In this document: one piece after another, positions 1 through 9,275 of the stretch
Layout: each line of letters begins with the position of its first letter
How positions within the stretch are numbered: position 1 is the stretch's first letter
Assembly (NCBI GenBank): GCA_003990705.1
Contig: AP018318.1
Coordinates: 6,180,001-6,244,000 of the forward strand
Origin: Nostoc sp. HK-01
GTDB lineage: Bacteria > Cyanobacteriota > Cyanobacteriia > Cyanobacteriales > Nostocaceae
Direction: 5' to 3'
DNA length: 64,000 bases
The notes under the pieces: generated by a model
What the model saw: the letters and a program-made list of their open reading frames with translations, nothing else
Told to the model about the DNA's origin: nothing
The model's database searches: none
Made by a program: the position numbers and the translations under genes

Positions 1-1
1 A

Positions 2-496
2 ACTCAGTTGGATTTGGTACTGTTGGCCCTAGAAAGCTTAACTGAGATTGGTTCTGAAGCAATGCTCTCAGCGGCAGTTAATCTAAATTTAGAGTCAAGA
101 GTGCCAGACCGCGTAGCTTTATGGCGATTACGACAATCTAATCCTCTACGCAAAGGTCAAGGAGGGCGAAAAAAGCTAGATGTTGAAGAAGCACGATCGC
201 TTGTTTTAATCATCTGCTATCTCGCCAAACAGCACCAAGAATTAATTCGCCGTGCTGTTGGGTTACTAGAGCAAATGGCGGAAAACAACCGGGAACCTCA
301 TCAGGCTGCTTTACTTGGAGATTATATTGATGCTTTTTGCAATACTTACCAAGAGCGGATGGAAGAGGATGACCAAATCTCAACGGAATTACTAACCCAC
401 CTAGCACTTAAGCTGCTTGTAGACTTGTTATTCTACAGCGCTCCTGGTGGACACCGCCGTCTCTGGCTCGCACTCATCGACTCCGCAAAATATTGA
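2..496 (+). CDS. DUF3038-type conserved cyanobacterial protein, 5' end cut by window
   Basis: The frame is open to the left edge of the window, so the N-terminus is missing; the TTG at position 8 need not be the true start. The 160 or so visible residues are mostly helical and soluble, with a basic stretch (KGQGGRKK) near residue 50 and no membrane segment. From memory the sequence resembles the cyanobacterial DUF3038 family, whose function is unknown. It ends 25 bp before the ATG of the next gene, also on the plus strand and DUF4335-like; the two are probably co-transcribed. The family call is recognition without a search. Confidence 0.75.
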   Translation, partial: TQLDLVLLALESLTEIGSEAMLSAAVNLNLESRVPDRVALWRLRQSNPLRKGQGGRKKLDVEEARSLVLIICYLAKQHQELIRRAVGLLEQMAENNREPHQAALLGDYIDAFCNTYQERMEEDDQISTELLTHLALKLLVDLLFYSAPGGHRRLWLALIDSAKY

Positions 497-521
497 AAAC
501 GTCTCCTTCCCAGTTTCTGCC

Positions 522-2150
522 ATGCCTGTATCAAATTCTGTCATTCGTCGCTACACACCCCCCACTTGCACACTAGAAGTATTGGCGCAAAGCTCTCCTT
601 TGTCCCATTGGATGGGGAAAAGTGTCATTAAGCAACTCAGCTTTGAGTTACGCATTGACGATCCACGACTACCAGAAGAACGCAGGGTTGTAATTCGGGG
701 CGATCGCGACCAACTCGAAGCTTTGTGTGATGCCGTCACTACCTATGTGCAAGAATTTCTCCAACAGTCCCCAGAAAGCTTTGGGATGAGTTTTTCTGCT
801 CCCCAAGACTCAACTAAAACATCTGATAATTCAGAGTTGGGGGATGTTCACCAATCTTCCCTATCAACACAAACTTTAAAATCTTTCACATCAGATACAC
901 CCAGAACCAAAATATATCTAGAACCAAGCAGTTCTTTAACTCACAAGCTGCATCTTGGTTCTCTCGCCAGTCAAGCATCTAGCTCATTCATTCAATTAAG
1001 TCTGTTGCAGCTTTTTGATTTAGCCTCAGCCTTGGATGAATATTCCGCCGATGTCATGGCGTTACCTGCTTTGAATAATACCAGTTCTGTTGTGCGCTTC
1101 CCGGCTTGGGCATCTGTAGCCGCAGTTTTGGTTTTAAGTGTCGGTTTATTGCCAATAACTGTACAATACGCCAATAATTATCGGCAAAATCAACCAACAA
1201 CAGCCAACAAAAATACTTCCACAGAGTCTGATGTGGCTTTAGCACCTTCACCATCAGCTAACTTGAATACACCGTTACCGGGACTAACACCTTCCGATAA
1301 TTTGCCATTGCTACCACCTATCGAATCGACTCTTCCTCTCCCGACTTCCCGTTTACCGACACAACCTGTTCTATCTCCTGGGGCTAATATTTCTGCTAAC
1401 TCCCAAACATCTTTGGGTTTACCGTCAACATCTTCAAAAAATGTTTTGAACGTACCTCAGACAACAATTAGTGCCAAGAATAATCTATCAACTACCCCAT
1501 CTACAAAAATTTCTGGTCAACAAATTGCGCTGAATCCAAATCTTAATCTGAACCCTGCACAACCAATTACTAAGGGTGAAATTACTTTACCTCAAAGGCG
1601 GAGTCTCCCATCTCGTTTATCTGGGACGGATAATTTATCATCTACTAGCAGCATTCCAGCAGTTCCACCGCCTCTAGCGACTCTGCCAAATGAAAGCCGC
1701 AGTAACAATTTTCCTCAAGGGTACTCACCAACAAACCAACAATTAGGGGAGAAAATCAATTCTTCTCTTCCGTCTTCAGCCGCTGATAGTAACCCATTTA
1801 TTGATAGATTGGGGGATGATCCTAAAACTTCTGCACCCTCCAATATAGCTACTAACAGCACAATATTTGATACAACCCAAATAGCAGAAGCCCGAAGTTT
1901 CTTTCAGAAACGTTGGCAACCACCATCTGGATTAACCCAAACATTAGAATACAGCTTGACTGTGGATGTTGATGGTTCTATTGCGCGGATTTTACCGCTG
2001 AATAAGCCTGCAAGAGAATTTATTGACAACACAGGAATACCTGCTATTGGGAAGCCTTTTGTTTCTGGTAATAAATCTGGTCAAAATATCAGAATTCGGG
2101 TTGTTTTCAGTCCTGATGGTAAAGTAAAAACATTTTCAGAATCTGAGTAA
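522..2150 (+). CDS. DUF4335-type single-pass membrane protein
   Basis: The protein has 542 residues from the ATG at 522. An in-frame GTG at 447 would overlap the upstream gene by 50 bp and adds 25 residues that do not look conserved, so I prefer 522. The N-terminal ~90 residues form a compact domain (VIRRYTPPTC, then DDPRLPEER and GDRDQLEAL), which I associate with DUF4335. One transmembrane segment lies near residues 193-213. It is followed by about 250 residues rich in Ser, Thr, Pro and Asn, probably a disordered extracytoplasmic linker. A small C-terminal domain of about 80 residues ends the protein. Function unknown. Confidence 0.8.
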   Translation: MPVSNSVIRRYTPPTCTLEVLAQSSPLSHWMGKSVIKQLSFELRIDDPRLPEERRVVIRGDRDQLEALCDAVTTYVQEFLQQSPESFGMSFSAPQDSTKTSDNSELGDVHQSSLSTQTLKSFTSDTPRTKIYLEPSSSLTHKLHLGSLASQASSSFIQLSLLQLFDLASALDEYSADVMALPALNNTSSVVRFPAWASVAAVLVLSVGLLPITVQYANNYRQNQPTTANKNTSTESDVALAPSPSANLNTPLPGLTPSDNLPLLPPIESTLPLPTSRLPTQPVLSPGANISANSQTSLGLPSTSSKNVLNVPQTTISAKNNLSTTPSTKISGQQIALNPNLNLNPAQPITKGEITLPQRRSLPSRLSGTDNLSSTSSIPAVPPPLATLPNESRSNNFPQGYSPTNQQLGEKINSSLPSSAADSNPFIDRLGDDPKTSAPSNIATNSTIFDTTQIAEARSFFQKRWQPPSGLTQTLEYSLTVDVDGSIARILPLNKPAREFIDNTGIPAIGKPFVSGNKSGQNIRIRVVFSPDGKVKTFSESE

Positions 2151-2334
2151 TTAAATCGAACAAGTTCATGCCATTTATCTAACTGGTACATAGTTTTGTG
2201 CCAGTTATTCTTTTGTTTCTGGACTTTTTATGGAAGTTTTACAGTCCAGTTAGCAAAGTGGTAATTCTATTATTGCCATTAAGTATGCAAATCAATACGA
2301 TTTCTATAAATCGCTAAAAGCAAAGGTCGAGACT

Positions 2335-2619
2335 ATGCAACCACTAGGTTCACCAAAAGATAGTGCAGCTTGGATTATTCAAACATGGGCTGCTTTCATA
2401 ATTTCTATTTCTATGACCACCTTTGGTATTGTTAATTTGCCTGTTGATAGCTGGATTAAAGGTTTTATGGGTATGGGTTTAGCTTTTTCTGTTGGTTCAA
2501 CTTTTACATTGGCCAAAACCACTAGAGATTTACATGAAGCTAAAAGATTAACTGCGAGAATTGATGAGGCAAAAGTAGAAAAATTACTTTCACAACATGA
2601 TACTTTAAATTTAAAATGA
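2335..2619 (+). CDS. YiaA/YiaB-like two-helix inner membrane protein
   Basis: This 94-residue protein has two hydrophobic helices (about residues 13-33 and 40-60) around a short turn containing LPVDSW, followed by a charged tail (TRDLHEAKRLTARIDEAK). This is the layout of the YiaA/YiaB two-helix family. The biochemical role of the family is not established. It stands alone, 184 bp after the DUF4335 gene. The stretch before the ATG has AAAGG about ten bases upstream, a modest ribosome-binding site. Confidence 0.75.
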   Translation: MQPLGSPKDSAAWIIQTWAAFIISISMTTFGIVNLPVDSWIKGFMGMGLAFSVGSTFTLAKTTRDLHEAKRLTARIDEAKVEKLLSQHDTLNLK

Positions 2620-2903
2620 GCAGACCTCTCTTCTGACACTCCCGAAAAAAATCAAAAACAAGGTTGAAAACTTAGGCTAGGCTAAGATCTGTGAATTTAT
2701 TTTTTAGTATGATAAACATCACTATCGCTTTATCCTAAAACTTTTGCGTTACCAGAATTTTATGTTTTCCTCTGGCAAAAGTGACAGAAGAGAGACATAG
2801 TTTCTCATTTTAGTGGACGCAATTTAGTTGAGGTTATATCAAGTTGAGATAGAGGGAATGCAACTGTTCCACCCTTATTATAAGTACTTATCCGAACCTG
2901 ATA

Positions 2904-4679
2904 TTACTCCATATCTCTTCCGTGCAACATTCCCATCAACTTGCGTTTGCGGGCGTGGATTGCCATTAATTTGTTGTGATAATTTGACCATTCAGTTTGT
3001 CGATCTGATGCTAAGTAAGCAGCGCGTGCCTTTTTTAGCCAATCAACTGCGGCATCATAATATTCTGCTTTACCTGCATCCATAATTGCTTCGGCATGGC
3101 GACAAGCATGAGTAATCACCCACTCAGGACGATGAGGAATAGCCGCATCCATCACACGATGAATAATATCAGAGTGATAGATATTAAGTTCATTAGCGAT
3201 CGCGATCGCCTCATCAATTAATCCTTCATGTAATAAAATATCCACCTTAATTGGAGCAGTTTCCCAACCACTATAGACAAGAATAGTTTTTAACAAATCA
3301 GGTTTGACCCTTTCCCATTCATCCCCAGCTAAATTTTGGATATTTTGATATTCTTCTAAAGAAGGGTGTGCCTGAAAAGCCAGTTTTTTTGCTTCCAAAG
3401 CTGTGCTTTGATCTCCCAACTTTTGGGCTAAATCACTTGTCCAAAGACCCAAATCATATTGACAATTTCCCTTTAAATGCAAGCCAATTTGAGCAATGTG
3501 TAACGCTTGTTGTAATGCTCCTTGTTCTTGCAGAGTTTTCCCCAAGGCAAAGGCTTCTTCCATTGAGTTCATCTCTGTTTGGGCAACTGCTAAGGCTTCT
3601 TCTACTCTGCCGAGTCTGCCTAGCATGGTTAAATATTGTCGAGTTTGTCCTTCTGCCTCTGCCAGATACAAGTATTCTTGATAACGTTCTTGCCGTTCCA
3701 GAATTTTCAGCCGAATTAAAGCTAAATCATCGGCATAATCGGGAATTTTTGCGTCCCATACGCCCCTTTCACTAATTTTGCCTTGCAAAACTTCTACCAG
3801 GAGCGGGTAATCCCAACCTTGGTGCAAAGCATCTAAACTTAAACCAAAATCAACATCCCATTCATCTTGCCAGACTTCCAAATTTACCTGGATGTCTACT
3901 TTTTCTTCATCGCTCAGTTCAGCAGTCAGAATGGCTTCACACCAAGCATTATTCAATTCCCAGGCAATTTCATCATAGTCAGCACCATACTCAGCTACTT
4001 CATACCAATTTTCGATACAGGTAGAAGTAATTGCTTCTAAAACTGCGATCGCTTTATTCCCTTCTCCTTGTTCAGTCAAATCTACAGCAGATTGCACTAA
4101 ACTCAGTAATTCCTCAGCAATTGGGTCTTCTTCGCAACCATCCTCAAAATAGCGCACACCATCGTGGATAATCTGCCGTACTTGCCGCCGCACAGGATTT
4201 GTATCAATGGGATGCTGGCGCAGAGATTTGAGCTTTTTTCCTTGTGGTGCAGGATTAGTCATCCAGATCACATGACGATCAATTGTATCGATTAGTTGAG
4301 GATGTTCGGCGACTAATTCTTGTACTAGCCTTTGAGTTTGAATATGATCTAGACGATCTAGCAATTGTTCTAAAGTCGGACGATGCTCAATAATTTCTGG
4401 CTGGCGCACACAAACAAGCATAGTTGCCACAATGTGTTTACACCATCCGTCAAAATTATAGGCACAGGTGCAATTTGCCGAGGTTAAACTATGACCATCA
4501 AAACTGAGGCTGACACGATAAGGTCTAGCTTCACTACCATCAACTTCTGCGTGTAACAAATTACCGCGTCGAGTGATGGTATCCACAGCCCCTGACTCAA
4601 AATAAGCCTCACCGCGTTGGTAAGACTTGGCATTAGCATAACGACGGATGGTAAATTCACTGATTTTGGGAATAGACAT
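2904..4679 (-). CDS. SWIM zinc-finger domain protein with TPR-like C-terminal repeats
   Basis: The protein has 591 residues. Near residues 70-90 there is a SWIM zinc-binding motif, CTC then eight residues later CKH (CxC...CxH), preceded by a typical SWIM-protein N-terminus (RRYANAKSYQRGEAYFESG). The rest is a long helical region with paired-helix, TPR-like character (for example YLTMLGRLGRVEEALAVA and EQGALQQALHIAQ). SWIM proteins bind DNA or protein partners; no catalytic domain is visible here, unlike SWIM-SNF2 fusions. The gene is monocistronic and opposed to its left neighbour. Confidence 0.85.
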   Translation of the reverse strand: MSIPKISEFTIRRYANAKSYQRGEAYFESGAVDTITRRGNLLHAEVDGSEARPYRVSLSFDGHSLTSANCTCAYNFDGWCKHIVATMLVCVRQPEIIEHRPTLEQLLDRLDHIQTQRLVQELVAEHPQLIDTIDRHVIWMTNPAPQGKKLKSLRQHPIDTNPVRRQVRQIIHDGVRYFEDGCEEDPIAEELLSLVQSAVDLTEQGEGNKAIAVLEAITSTCIENWYEVAEYGADYDEIAWELNNAWCEAILTAELSDEEKVDIQVNLEVWQDEWDVDFGLSLDALHQGWDYPLLVEVLQGKISERGVWDAKIPDYADDLALIRLKILERQERYQEYLYLAEAEGQTRQYLTMLGRLGRVEEALAVAQTEMNSMEEAFALGKTLQEQGALQQALHIAQIGLHLKGNCQYDLGLWTSDLAQKLGDQSTALEAKKLAFQAHPSLEEYQNIQNLAGDEWERVKPDLLKTILVYSGWETAPIKVDILLHEGLIDEAIAIANELNIYHSDIIHRVMDAAIPHRPEWVITHACRHAEAIMDAGKAEYYDAAVDWLKKARAAYLASDRQTEWSNYHNKLMAIHARKRKLMGMLHGRDME

Positions 4680-5276
4680 CGGGCGATCGCGTACGAAAAT
4701 CCTATGCGTAAATGAATTTTAGATCCAGGTTGGCTTTTCGGCTGATACCGATTTTGAATTCCCAGTCATAACCATCAGGCTGTTACTGAAATTTCCAACA
4801 ATACGATACTAGTACAAGAAAGCAAAAGACAAAATATTTACGTCAAGAGTAGTTTATTTTTGCTTTTGACTACTAGTATTTTCTAATACTAATTATCTAA
4901 GTTTAATTATCCAATGTATTGATGGATGAAAGTACAAGCAAGTTCCCAAAATCAAAACAAGAAGTTTTGCTACCAACTTGTAATAAATTTTCCAGTTCAA
5001 GATTTTTGGAACTGTTAAATGGTAAAGATTATGAATCCAAAATGCCAAATTGGTATGGCAACCTGAATCAGTTATTATACCTTTCTCCAAAAAATTAGCC
5101 ATATCAGTATAAAATTCAATAAGTGAATAATGTTTACTAAAATTGTCAATAAATTTATCTCTTAGCTTGTTAGCGTGAATGATAATAGTTGATTTAGCCG
5201 TTCCCAACTCTCAATGGGTTGTCAGGATAGCTAGTCAAGTTGAGAATAAATAGGCGAAGCACACGGGGAAACTAAC
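4680..5276. other. 597-bp intergenic region upstream of lpdA and the SWIM gene
   Basis: Divergent promoter region for the SWIM gene (minus) and lpdA (plus). A HIP1-like GGGCGATCGCG lies right after the SWIM start. A minus-strand reading frame at 4893-5207 (104 codons) begins with TTG, is AT-rich and has no recognisable domain, so I do not call it a gene. No RNA gene or repeat was recognised. Confidence 0.5.
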
Positions 5277-6707
5277 GTGAGTCATGGATTTGATTACGAT
5301 TTAGTAATTATTGGCGCTGGTGTAGGCGGACATGGCGCAGCCCTACACGCGGTAAGCTGCGGTCTGAAAACAGCGATTATCGAAGCAGCTGACATGGGCG
5401 GAACCTGTGTCAACAGGGGCTGTATTCCATCAAAGGCGTTGCTGGCAGCAGCAGGACGTGTGCGGGAGTTACGCAATGCCCATCACCTCAAGTCACTGGG
5501 CATTCAAATTGGTCATGTGGAGTTTGATCGCCAAGCGATCGCCGATCATGCAGGTAATTTAGTCTCGAAAATTCAAGGCGATTTAACTAACAGCTTAAAG
5601 CGTCTGGGCGTAGATATTATCAGGGGTTGGGGCAGAATCGCCGGGACACAGAAAATCACTGTCTCTGGGGACGGCAGTGACAAAACAATTACTGCTAAGG
5701 ATATTATTCTTTCTCCTGGTTCAGTTCCCTTTGTCCCTCCGGGGATTGAAGTTGACGGCAAAACGGTCTTTACTAGTGACCAAGGTGTCAAGCTAGAATC
5801 TCTACCGCCTTGGGTGGCAATTATTGGTAGCGGTTACATCGGCTTAGAATTTTCGGATGTATATTCAGCTTTGGGCTGTGAAATCACGATGATTGAAGCC
5901 CTAGACCAATTAATGCCAGGGTTTGACCGTGATATTGCCAAACTCGCTGAACGGGTATTAATTACCCCCCGCGATATTGAAACCAAAGTTGGTATCTACG
6001 CTAAAAAAGTTATTCCCGGTTCGCCGGTAGTAATTGAACTCGCAGATTTCAAAACCAAAGAAGATTTAGAAGTCATCGAAGTCGATGCTTGCTTAGTAGC
6101 CACAGGACGCATCCCCGCCACTCAAAACCTGGGTTTGGAATCTGTAGGGGTAGAATTAGACAGGCGGAATTTTATTCCTGTAGACGATCGCATGGCAGTA
6201 TTGAGTGCAGGCGAAGTTGTTCCCCATCTTTGGGCAATTGGTGATGCCAATGGCAAAATGATGTTGGCTCATGCAGCTTCGGCTCAAGGTATTGTAGCTG
6301 TAGAAAATATCGTCGGGCGATCGCGGACTGTTGATTATCGCAGCATCCCCGCCGCCGCCTTCACTCACCCAGAAGTTAGCTATGTCGGTTTAACTGAAAC
6401 CGCCGCCAAGGAATTGGGACAAACAGAAGGTTTTGCAGTTGGTACTAGTCGGAGTTACTTCAAAGGTAACTCCAAAGCGTTGGCAGAAAACGAAGCCGAC
6501 GGTATCGCTAAGGTAATCTATCGCCAAGACACAGGCGAAGTTTTAGGTGTTCATATCTTTGGGATGCACGCCTCCGACTTAATTCACGAAGCCTCAGCCG
6601 CCATTGCTAAACGTGAATCTGTCCATACCCTCGCCCATCTAGTTCACGCCCACCCCACCCTCTCGGAAGTACTAGATGAAGCCTATAAACGGGCAGTAAC
6701 TATTTAG
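5277..6707 (+). CDS. lpdA: Dihydrolipoyl dehydrogenase (E3)
   Basis: The 476-residue flavoprotein oxidises dihydrolipoamide to lipoamide with NAD+, serving the pyruvate dehydrogenase complex and possibly the glycine cleavage system. An FAD-binding GAGVGG motif is near residue 13, the redox-active pair is in [13 protein letters not shown] near residues 42-54, and an NAD-binding GSGYIGLE lies near residue 182. The C-terminal interface domain carries the HAHPT motif with the catalytic His. The start is GTG at 5277 with GGGGAAA upstream. Length and motifs are as expected for cyanobacterial LpdA. Confidence 0.96.
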   Translation: MSHGFDYDLVIIGAGVGGHGAALHAVSCGLKTAIIEAADMGGTCVNRGCIPSKALLAAAGRVRELRNAHHLKSLGIQIGHVEFDRQAIADHAGNLVSKIQGDLTNSLKRLGVDIIRGWGRIAGTQKITVSGDGSDKTITAKDIILSPGSVPFVPPGIEVDGKTVFTSDQGVKLESLPPWVAIIGSGYIGLEFSDVYSALGCEITMIEALDQLMPGFDRDIAKLAERVLITPRDIETKVGIYAKKVIPGSPVVIELADFKTKEDLEVIEVDACLVATGRIPATQNLGLESVGVELDRRNFIPVDDRMAVLSAGEVVPHLWAIGDANGKMMLAHAASAQGIVAVENIVGRSRTVDYRSIPAAAFTHPEVSYVGLTETAAKELGQTEGFAVGTSRSYFKGNSKALAENEADGIAKVIYRQDTGEVLGVHIFGMHASDLIHEASAAIAKRESVHTLAHLVHAHPTLSEVLDEAYKRAVTI

Positions 6708-6720
6708 TCATTTGTTCTTT

Positions 6721-6758
6721 GTCATTTGTCCTTTGTTAATCAGCAAGGGACAAATGAC
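6721..6758. repeat. Stem-loop just after lpdA
   Basis: Positions 6721-6735 and 6744-6758 are inverted copies (14 of 15 pairs) around an 8-base loop, 14 bp after the lpdA stop. There is no T-run after it, so it may be a processing or attenuation hairpin, or simply part of the heptamer repeat family built from TCATTTG/CAAATGA units. Confidence 0.55.
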
Positions 6759-6826
6759 TAATGACCAATGACTAATGACCAATGACTAATGACCAATGAC
6801 TAATGACCAATGACTAATGACCATTG
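6757..6826. repeat. Tandem 14-bp repeat (five copies) between lpdA and trpC
   Basis: Five consecutive 14-bp units of the form ACTAATGACCAATG run from 6757 to 6826; the fifth differs at one base. Each unit is itself two related heptamers (ACTAATG, ACCAATG), and further degenerate heptamers (ACCATTG, ACTCTTG) follow up to the trpC start. This is the short tandemly repeated repetitive sequence type found in heterocystous cyanobacteria. It fills the leader of trpC. Confidence 0.9.
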
Positions 6827-6847
6827 ACCATTGACTCTTGACTACCT

Positions 6848-7744
6848 ATGCAAATCCGTCGCCGTTCACCTAGCCCCGCTATAGATGTATCCATCTTGCG
6901 CTATCAGGTTGCTGTACCAAATGCACAACCTAACAATATTTTGGAAGAAATTGTCTGGCAAAAAGAAGTTGAAGTTGACCAACTGCGGGAAAAGCAGCCT
7001 TTGGTTGAATTACAAAAGCAAGCACTCTCCGCACCACCAACGCGAGATTTTATCGCCGCCCTCAAACAAGGTAAAACCAAACCAGCGTTAATTGCCGAAG
7101 TCAAAAAAGCTTCACCAAGTAAAGGCGTTTTACGCGAAGATTTTGACCCTGTGGCGATCGCCCAATCCTATCAACAAGGTGGTGCTAGTTGTATTTCTGT
7201 TTTGACAGATGTGAAATTTTTTCAAGGCAGCTTTGACAACTTAGCTAAGGTACGCGCTGCCGTCGATTTACCCTTATTGTGTAAAGATTTTATTATCTAT
7301 CCTTACCAAATGTATTTAGCCCGCATTCAGGGTGCGGATGCCGTTTTATTAATTGCGGCTATTTTAAGTGACCAAGACTTGCAGTACTTCATCAAAATTG
7401 CTAAAGCCTTAAATATGGCAGCATTGATTGAAGTCCACAGTCTAGAAGAACTTGATCGCGTATTGGCGTTAGATGATGTCTCTTTAGTTGGCATTAACAA
7501 TCGCAATCTTGAAGATTTCACCGTAGATTTGCAGACTACCTGTCAACTTTTACAAGCTAGGGGTGAACAATTACAAGCAAGAAATATTTTAGTTGTCAGT
7601 GAATCAGGTTTACATACACCTAAAGATTTGAGTTTAGTAGAACAAGCAGGTGCAACCGCTGTGTTAATTGGCGAATCATTAATCAAACAACCCGATCCAA
7701 AATTAGCGATCGCCCAGATTTTACCCAAGAATGATGCCATCTAA
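6848..7744 (+). CDS. trpC: Indole-3-glycerol phosphate synthase
   Basis: The 298-residue (beta/alpha)8 enzyme closes the indole ring of 1-(2-carboxyphenylamino)-1-deoxyribulose 5-phosphate in tryptophan synthesis. Diagnostic motifs are [11 protein letters not shown] (about residue 83), [33 protein letters not shown] and VSESGL, with phosphate-binding [11 protein letters not shown] near the end. It has the ~35-residue N-terminal extension usual in cyanobacterial TrpC. The ATG at 6848 follows the tandem heptamer repeats with no clear Shine-Dalgarno. No other trp gene is adjacent. Confidence 0.96.
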   Translation: MQIRRRSPSPAIDVSILRYQVAVPNAQPNNILEEIVWQKEVEVDQLREKQPLVELQKQALSAPPTRDFIAALKQGKTKPALIAEVKKASPSKGVLREDFDPVAIAQSYQQGGASCISVLTDVKFFQGSFDNLAKVRAAVDLPLLCKDFIIYPYQMYLARIQGADAVLLIAAILSDQDLQYFIKIAKALNMAALIEVHSLEELDRVLALDDVSLVGINNRNLEDFTVDLQTTCQLLQARGEQLQARNILVVSESGLHTPKDLSLVEQAGATAVLIGESLIKQPDPKLAIAQILPKNDAI

Positions 7745-7948
7745 AGCTATCTTGCTCTGTAAAAGCAGAGCAAATACTTTTTGTATTAAATAGAGCGTAT
7801 TGGCTTATGTAATTACACTTATCTTTCTTAAAACTTCACTGTTAAATACACCGATTTCATAACTAAATATTTGTTTTTTGTGTAACAATTCATGGCAAGA
7901 GATAAACTCTAAATAAGACAAATTATACATCTGCAATATTTAAGCCAC

Positions 7949-8200
7949 ATGGAGCAAATTCCTCTACCGTCACCCATCCACTACGAATTGATACTCCAAC
8001 TTTTAGAAAGACAAACCTTGTTAGCCGTCAATCAAAATCCCGATTTGCGACATCAGGTCAATCAACTCATTATTACTCTTCGCAAAGCAGCAGTCCAGCA
8101 AAAACGGCTAGAAGAAATTTGTGAGGTGACATCTGTGGCTATTGACCACCGTTGGTCGCTCAATCATCATATTGCGGAGAAAGTGGTTGTGCCTGACTGA
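7949..8200 (+). CDS. DUF5340-like small cyanobacterial protein
   Basis: This 83-residue soluble helical protein (MEQIPLPSPIHYELILQLL...) has the look of the small cyanobacterial DUF5340 family, whose function is unknown. No metal or catalytic motif is visible. The ATG at 7949 is preceded by a poor ribosome-binding site. A strong intrinsic-terminator hairpin follows 40 bp after the stop, which supports a separate transcript. The family name is from memory and was not checked. Confidence 0.7.
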   Translation: MEQIPLPSPIHYELILQLLERQTLLAVNQNPDLRHQVNQLIITLRKAAVQQKRLEEICEVTSVAIDHRWSLNHHIAEKVVVPD

Positions 8201-8240
8201 CGAGGATATTTTGTGATTATTTTATAAAAATTGAAATAAC

Positions 8241-8275
8241 AAAATACCCGATTTCCTAAAGAAGTCGGGTATTTT
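8241..8275 (+). terminator. Intrinsic terminator-like hairpin
   Basis: AAAATACCCGA (8241-8251) pairs perfectly with TCGGGTATTTT (8265-8275), and the inner bases TTTC/GAAG extend the stem through one U-G wobble. The A-rich 5' flank and T-rich 3' arm make it usable in both directions. Its core CCCGATTTC...GAAGTCGGG recurs at 15072-15104. Confidence 0.85.
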
Positions 8276-8506
8276 ATTATTCATCAATAATCTATAACTC
8301 TTATATCAAAACATATTTTATCAATTTTTTTTTGTTTGATTGTCAATAAAAATACGTTTTTAAAATTTATATTGATGTTGTTAATAATCTTACAAAATAG
8401 CTCTAATCTATGTGACGAAATCGCAATAAATAGATGTTTTAACTAATTTTTTTATTTTTAAATTGCCTATGATAGGAATAGGTCAATTCATGTCTTGAAA
8501 TAAATT
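8276..8506. other. AT-rich leader of the PsiE-like gene
   Basis: Gene-free stretch after the hairpin, with long A/T runs and no clear promoter element that I can defend. Confidence 0.35.
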
Positions 8507-9010
8507 ATGCCAAAACGTGTAATTAAAGAAGTTAACAGTTGGTTTCAGCGAGAAAGCATCGTTAATAACCTAGAAAGATTTCAAGACTTTATTATTATCT
8601 CTCTGTGTGTTGGTTTATTCTGCGTCATGCTAATTAGGCTAGGAGATATGTTCTTCTCCTTTTTGCATCCCTTAGATGTACGAGAAATCACATCCGATAT
8701 TTTGTTTATTTTGATTCTTGTAGAGTTGTTTCGTCTACTAATTGATTACTTACAAACCCAGCAGATATCAGTAGGAGCAGCAGTTGAAATTACGATAGTT
8801 TCTGCATTACGGGAGGTAATTTTACGCGGAGTGTTAGAAATACAGCAAAATCAGCTTTTTGGAATTTCTACATTTTTATTAGTTTTAGCAGTCATTTTTA
8901 TTGCTTTACCTTTAGTGTCCACCTTTTTTGGACATGCTAACAGTCACAATCATGAAACCTTGTCAGAAGCAACAGAAATATTGTCAGATAAAACTTTAAC
9001 TGCGGATTAA
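8507..9010 (+). CDS. PsiE-like phosphate-starvation-inducible family membrane protein
   Basis: The 167-residue protein has four hydrophobic segments (about residues 27-47, 63-83, 90-112 and 120-142) and the charged motif VELFRLLIDYL that is typical of the PsiE family. The molecular function of PsiE is not known; in E. coli the gene responds to phosphate starvation. No Pho box was identified upstream. The 5' region of about 300 bp is AT-rich. Confidence 0.8.
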   Translation: MPKRVIKEVNSWFQRESIVNNLERFQDFIIISLCVGLFCVMLIRLGDMFFSFLHPLDVREITSDILFILILVELFRLLIDYLQTQQISVGAAVEITIVSALREVILRGVLEIQQNQLFGISTFLLVLAVIFIALPLVSTFFGHANSHNHETLSEATEILSDKTLTAD

Positions 9011-9275
9011 ATATAATGAGAAAATTATAATGCTGAATCAGATATTAGATTGAAAGTAGGATGAATGTTATTTGAGTGTTCTGAAATACCCCTTTGTAAG
9101 TAGGAATTAGAGGATATCTGCTGGTCACTGGAAGATGTAGTAATCTTGCATAATAGCCATATATGTATTCATTGGAGACCCCTTTACTTTTGAAGAAATC
9201 TTTGTCAAATTCTCCTTATGCCTATTCAAGCTCAGGCTAAGAAGATAAATCTCTTTTTTTGGAGAAGTTTCAGCA

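Noticed and set aside
2828-3085. 85-codon frame antisense to the SWIM gene end
   Set aside because: Mostly overlaps the well-supported SWIM gene and has no domain.
4893-5207. 104-codon minus-strand frame upstream of lpdA
   Set aside because: TTG start without ribosome-binding site, AT-rich, no recognisable domain; possible but not supported.
9011-9275. NtcA site before nifV
   Set aside because: Near matches around GTA...TA exist near 9140 but none has the full GTA-N8-TAC.
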